Positions 59,810-64,000 of a DNA stretch of 64,000 bases are shown here, in pieces (position 1 is the first letter of the stretch; the number at the start of each line of letters is the position of its first letter). Location: assembly GCA_009746045.1 (NCBI GenBank), contig RPFO01000022.1, positions 64,001 through 128,000 on the forward strand, given 5' to 3'. A program made the position numbers and the translations under genes. Under the pieces are notes generated by a model, which was not told the DNA's origin, did not search any database, and saw only the letters and a program-made list of their open reading frames with translations. The DNA comes from Mesostigma viride. Taxonomy: Eukaryota; Streptophyta; Mesostigmatophyceae; Mesostigmatales; Mesostigmataceae.

Positions 59810-60062
59810 GCAGACTTGTCTTCTCCCGGTCAGGGCTAAGTTTTGCAAAAAACCAAAGTCCTAAGTCGAAACCATTTTTTCCTCCTGTTAGTTGTCTAGA
59901 TGGGGGCAATCGATTATGGGATAGCTTAGGCATTACAGCACTTGAAACGATATTAGCGCACAGCGTTATAGTACCTTCAATTAGCTCTGGCACCTTGTGG
60001 CCATCAGCTTGCGCCTTAACTAGCCGACGTCTTGAGCCCACCTCACATTTGTAGCATAAGCT
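59810..60062. repeat. Older dispersed repeat X, copy 2 (inverted)
   Basis: Inverse of 45586-45893, without the small LINE tail found there. It ends at a (TTAA)n tract followed by actcgtgctcccgtt, text also seen at 62205 and, inverted, near 55110. Confidence 0.6.
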
Positions 60063-60182
60063 ATTAATTAATTAATTAATTAGACTCGTGCTCCCGTTGG
60101 GGAGTCACGGAGCATTAACCCCGATGGATGTCCATGGATGGATGGGATAAGCTATGCGTCAGCCTACCTATGGTATTGCACT

Positions 60183-60359
60183 GGTTGTATTGCACCCACA
60201 GTGTTGCGCCCCGGCACCATGCCGTGGAGAGAGCGCTCTGTGGCCTGCCCACCTGCGGCAGTGAGAGAAGCTAGGGCGCCCTCCCTCCTTCTCACTGTGT
60301 ATATAGGGTTGAAGGTTCCTTTACTCTGTATTGGCACCCACGTGACGCAGTCACGTGCT
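60183..60359 (-). promoter_or_regulatory. Promoter-like cassette, copy 2
   Basis: Inverse copy of 34709-34897. On the minus strand it shows the paired CACGTGAC/GTCACGTG boxes (60339-60357), CCAAT, TATATA and a pyrimidine run in the same order and spacing. It is followed by TTAATTAA repeats. Confidence 0.45.
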
Positions 60360-60378
60360 TATTAATTAATTAATTAAT

Positions 60379-60552
60379 TGCACCCACAGTGTTGCGCCCC
60401 GGCACCATGCCGTGGAGAGAGCGCTCTGTGGCCTGCCCACCTGCGGCAGTGAGAGAAGCTAGGGCGCCAGGCTCCCTCCTTCTCGCTGTGTATATAGGGT
60501 TGAAGGTTCCTTTACTCTGTATTGGCACCCACGTGACGCAGTCACGTGCTTA
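60379..60552 (-). promoter_or_regulatory. Promoter-like cassette, copy 3
   Basis: Tandem duplicate of copy 2 at a period of 189 bases, with a small insertion (ggcgccAGGCTccctcc) near 60468. It is bordered on both sides by TTAATTAA repeats. Confidence 0.45.
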
Positions 60553-60907
60553 TTAATTAATTAATTAATCAAGACTCGAAACTGACAACGCCTCGCAAGC
60601 TTATTAAACTCATGTAAGAACATCAAAAAACGATGAGGTAACAATATTTCAGCTTTACCGTGCACGGATGGCGTTCTTGGCCCAGGCGGTGCCCACAAAA
60701 GTGACACTTGCGGCACACAAACCATCACATGACAGAGTGGTCGAAATCATCAAATCTTTACTGCCACTGACTTACTCTACACAATTGCATGATAATAAGT
60801 GAAAAGAATCATATAAAACCTTCGACCTGTGCCGTAAAGCAATTTAAGTCATCAATTCCGTCAACCTGCCTGGTCGCAGTTTTTTCCAGCAAGAGCAGTG
60901 TCGACAC

Positions 60908-61233
60908 CTGGTAAATCGCATCCCCGCGAGCCAAAAAACAATTGGTTTGTGTCATCTTTAGGACATATAAAATCTATTTCCTGAGTTTTACCAGTTAAAT
61001 CGTCCGCAAACGTAAACTGCATGCATGGGCGCAAGCCGCCATGGCTAGGTCGTGCATTTCCGGAACTCACGCTTCATGTGAAAAAGTACCCTTACCACAG
61101 GTCTGTACTTTGACCGTACATTTAGCCGCCTTAGCAGCATGACACCAGTGTCCTCAAACTCGGAGGCCACAGTATGTCGTGGCTCATCATGGTTGTTACT
61201 GTGGGTATCATAAGGAACTATTATCACCTGCAT
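60908..61233 (-). CDS. Unassigned host-like gene fragment, two candidate exons
   Basis: On the minus strand an open segment down to 61096 (EFEDTGVMLLRRLNVRSKYR...) ends at GTG|GTAAGG. A second, 61016-60908, follows ATGCATGCAG and ends CCAG|GTGTCG, reading FTFADDLTGKTQEIDFICPK and SRGCDLP. The intervening 79 bases would be a small intron, and the join keeps the frame. The upstream boundary (61233 is only the open limit) and further exons are not resolved. I do not recognise the family. The splice signals and non-repetitive composition set it apart from the transposons to its left. Confidence 0.35.
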
Positions 61234-61658
61234 CTCAGGCCTCAGCTATCCAGCCAAGCCCTTCCACGCAGATGAAGTGCCATAATGCGGTGGCGTGCAC
61301 TTTGTCGCAGCTGAGCACTGTCCGGACTAGGACTCCTGCCGCCAGCGATGCACATGGCCAGTTCCCCAACTTGAAGGCCTTTCATTCATGGTCAGCCTTG
61401 TGGTCATATCCGCCGCGGGCCAAGGCGACTACCCCACTGTTTGACACATCTGCTATAGCGGCAGGCAAATGCTCGGTTGTATTCGGGTAAAGCATGAGGT
61501 ATCACGTGGGAAAAGGATCCCACAGTCAATGCCCAGTGTCTAGCACGCATGAGATGTGTCAGCTCATGTGCTCTTGTTACAGTAGTTAACATCCAGCTCC
61601 CCACTACAAGACCGCTTGGTGCCCCACCTTCCAAGGCTGCAGGCCTGGCCGACTTCCT

Positions 61659-62726
61659 TCAGAAGAACTCTTTTTTTATCATGTTAAAGATCTGGGCACC
61701 GTGAATGGCCTGGTCTGTCATGTGCCCCACCTTGGCTGCCTGGGCACCGAGCCCTGTGTAGTCGATGGCAGCGTCCACAGCATGCTTCTTCATGGGATCC
61801 ACCACAAAATTCGAGGCTGCATCCTTGACGAAATGCTCTCCAACCTGCACAAAGGCCAGCAAATATTTCACAAAACCATCAACCAAGATGTACATGACTT
61901 TTTGGCCCTACACATAATGATTGCGAGCTAAGTCATCTAACACCAGAAGTGCCACAGGATGCCCTTGAACCTGTCCTCAAAGGCCATATCTGATAATGAT
62001 GCGCTAGGATGGCATGACATGCTTTTGTTTCTTCTTCCTGAAATGTCATCCTTTGGCATGTCATGGTTGTGAGTCTCCGTCCGAGCATTCCGCCCGTGCC
62101 TTTTTCGAACCAAGTCAGAAACGCTATGCAGCCTCCGAGTCTGCAGGTTAGTTAGTTATTAACGCCACCTGGCTAGTACCAAGTAACATTAATGAATTAA
62201 TTAATTAGACTCGTGCTCCCGTAACATGGTAATGGAGACAGTTGACGATGATGACAGTTGCAAATAAAGCCAAAGCACGACAGCAACAGCAATGTGGGCA
62301 TTATAATTAAGTGTTTGATATTCTGATGTAATTGACAACCATGTGCACAGAAGATTGACGGAAAGATGATTTATCTTTCGTACAGGTCTTAAGCTGACAT
62401 TGGGTTGAAAAGTTTCTTACCTGCTGCATGCCCATGATGATGGCAAGCGCAGTCGTCCAGTCGACACCTGGCGCGACGTCGATGACCATCTCCGAGCCAT
62501 GGCCCAGCGCTGCGTTCATGATGAGCGTCTTGAGCGTTTTCTGGGGGTCCGGGCGGGGGAGGGGGGGGGGCAGTGGCAAGCGGTAGCATATAATATGGAG
62601 GCCTTTCAGCAACAACATCTGTCAACTGAAGGGCAGTTACATTTGGGTCAAGGAGAACGGACCGAATCAAGTCCACACAACTCGTACCTGCATGAAGACC
62701 ACCTGTTGCTCCTGCTCGTTGAGAAC
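61659..62726 (-). CDS. Partial gene, LURP-one-related (tubby-like) C-terminus candidate
   Basis: Three phase-0 exons on the minus strand: 62726-62688 ([13 protein letters not shown]), 62540-62421 (40 codons) and 61844-61659, ending in TGA. Junctions are TTGCAG|GT, CAG|GTACGA, CCCCCAG|AA with a strong pyrimidine tract, CAG|GTAAGA and GTGCAG|GT. Exon 2 contains [20 protein letters not shown], which fits the last strand and helix of LURP-one-related proteins (V.V.PGVD........D). The final exon is helical ([20 protein letters not shown]) and ends IKKEFF. Related proteins share the phospholipid-scramblase/tubby fold; plant members act in defence and membrane processes. Upstream exons are not found; they would lie beyond the (TTGG)n tract or outside the window. 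The family match rests on one motif. Confidence 0.45.
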
Positions 62727-62982
62727 CTGCAATAGGCAGGTGGACAGCATAGGCAGCAAGGGCAGCCAAGAACAGGCATTTAGCAAGGTTGTAACCACTG
62801 TTTTAGCATCCATTCCTGCACACCAGATACATCTGAATGTGACTGCTGTGACGAACTGCTTGGGTGGGTGATCCGATGGCAGAGTTTTGGGTTTGAAGCT
62901 CGTGGGCTCTTCACTCAGCTGGGAACTTGCTGCATCAGCAACGTCTTGGCCAGGCAGCCAGTTGTTGCATTGATGAACCAGT

Positions 62983-63694
62983 GGTTGGTTGGTTGGTTGG
63001 TTGGTTGGTTGGTTGGTTGGTTGGTTGGTTGGTTGGTTGGTTGGTTGGTTGGTTGGTTGGTTGGTTGGTTGGTTGGGTTGGTTGGTTGGATGGATGGATG
63101 GATGGATGGTTGGTTGGTTGGTTGGTTGGTTGGTTGGTTGGTTGGTTGGTTGGTTGGTTGGTTGGTTGGTTGGTTGGTTGGTTGGTTGGTTGGTTGGTTG
63201 GTTGGTTGGTTGGTTGGTTGGTTGGTTGGTTGGTTGGTTGGTTGGTTGGGTTGGTTGGTTGGATGGATGGATGGTTGGTTGGTTGGTTGGTTGGTTGGTT
63301 GGTTGGTTGGTTGGTTGGTTGGTTGGTTGGTTGGTTGGTTGGTTGGTTGGTTGGTTGGTTGGTTGGTTGGTTGGTTGGTTGGTTGGTTGGTTGGTTGGTT
63401 GGTTGGTTGGTTGGTTGGTTGGTTGGTTGGTTGGTTGGTTGGTTGGTTGGTTGGTTGGTTGGTTGGTTGGTTGGTTGGTTGGTTGGTTGGTTGGTTGGTT
63501 GGTTGGTTGGTTGGTTGGTTGGTTGGTTGGTTGGTTGGTTGGTTGGTTGGTTGGTTGGTTGGTTGGTTGGTTGGTTGGTTGGTTGGTTGGTTGGTTGGTT
63601 GGTTGGTTGGTTGGTTGGTTGGTTGGTTGGTTGGTTGGTTGGTTGGTTGGTTGGTTGGTTGGTTGGTTGGTTGGTTGGTTGGTTGGTTGGTTGG
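62983..63694. repeat. (TTGG)n microsatellite, about 710 bases
   Basis: Almost pure GGTT tetramers, with GGAT variants and single-G phase slips at 63074-63107 and 63248-63271. All six frames stay open, producing artificial NQPT or GWLV repeats. It lies upstream of the minus-strand gene at 61659-62726, perhaps in an intron. From 63700 to the end of the window I see no firm feature. Confidence 0.98.
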
Positions 63695-64000
63695 ATAAGT
63701 GGGTGGCTCCGTGGTGGCTGCTGCCTGGACCAGCTTGGGAGGTAAACCGTCCAAAATGGGCATAGCTCTGGACAAGGCCTCTGGATACCCACATTATTGT
63801 CAAAGATGCCAATGAGCCTTTGTCTTTACAACTGGTCATGAGACTCAGAGACTGTCCCAAGTCCACGAGCCACACACACCAATATATCGCTGGTCCGCGA
63901 CCTTCCTGCACATCATTTATGCCACTTGTCAGCAGCAAGCCCTGGAAAGTGTTATTGCTTCGGTTTCACGCGATAAACTTCCGTAAGAGACACGTGTTCT

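Noticed and set aside
62667-63938. 423-residue NQPT-repeat protein resembling a repetitive surface or antifreeze protein
   Set aside because: It is the translation of a (TTGG)n microsatellite, open in every frame. The true coding part is only the 13-codon exon at 62688-62726.

Overview
The window is nuclear-type eukaryotic DNA made almost wholly of repeats and nested transposable elements. Coding pieces show GT-AG introns, hAT transposons, a Ty1/copia retrotransposon and non-LTR retrotransposons (LINEs) with GC-rich coding sequence. There is no operon structure, no rRNA and no ordinary tRNA. A green alga or similar microalga is my best guess for the source. That rests on the mix of element types and on GC-rich codons in AT-richer spacers; no marker gene fixes it.

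Layout. 1-27,422: five head-to-tail units of a complex macrosatellite (5.4, 5.4, 8.2, 4.2 and 4.2 kb). Unit length varies mainly through (CTGG)n tracts and a 732-733-base sub-repeat (about 2, 2, 6, 1 and 1 copies). 27,423-34,115: a dead copia element on the minus strand, split by two hAT-type elements. 34,126-34,960: a small open frame, a LINE tail and a promoter-like cassette. 34,961-45,490: two copies of one LINE lying tail to tail. The minus-strand copy encodes PHD, RING-H2 and C2H2 fingers, then reverse transcriptase, a CCHC finger and a restriction-like endonuclease. It is preceded by eleven near-identical 170-base monomers and interrupted by a third hAT-type element. 45,491-47,424: LINE tails, an older repeat and an ORF1-like LINE fragment. 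47,433-58,541: an 11.1-kb hAT-type element with a decayed transposase, an inserted ORF1-only retroposon and a 400-base tandem duplication. 58,542-60,560: another LINE tail, a foldback element and two more promoter-like cassettes. 60,900-62,730: pieces of what look like host genes on the minus strand, one resembling the C-terminus of LURP-one-related proteins. 62,983-63,694: a (TTGG)n microsatellite.

How it fits together. Four insertions have inverted ends, 8-9-base target duplications (perfect in two, offset by 4 and 1 bases in the others) and GTATAATACG-like repeats near their ends. Three of them carry BED-type zinc-finger pieces; the first has no recognisable protein. I read them as one hAT-like clan in which the 11.1-kb element keeps the most complete transposase and the others are deletion derivatives. 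Insertion order can be read: copia first, then hAT elements 1 and 2 into it; the LINE, then hAT element 3 into its reverse transcriptase. Most transposon genes are frameshifted, often at G/C homopolymer runs, so decay and assembly error both need to be considered.
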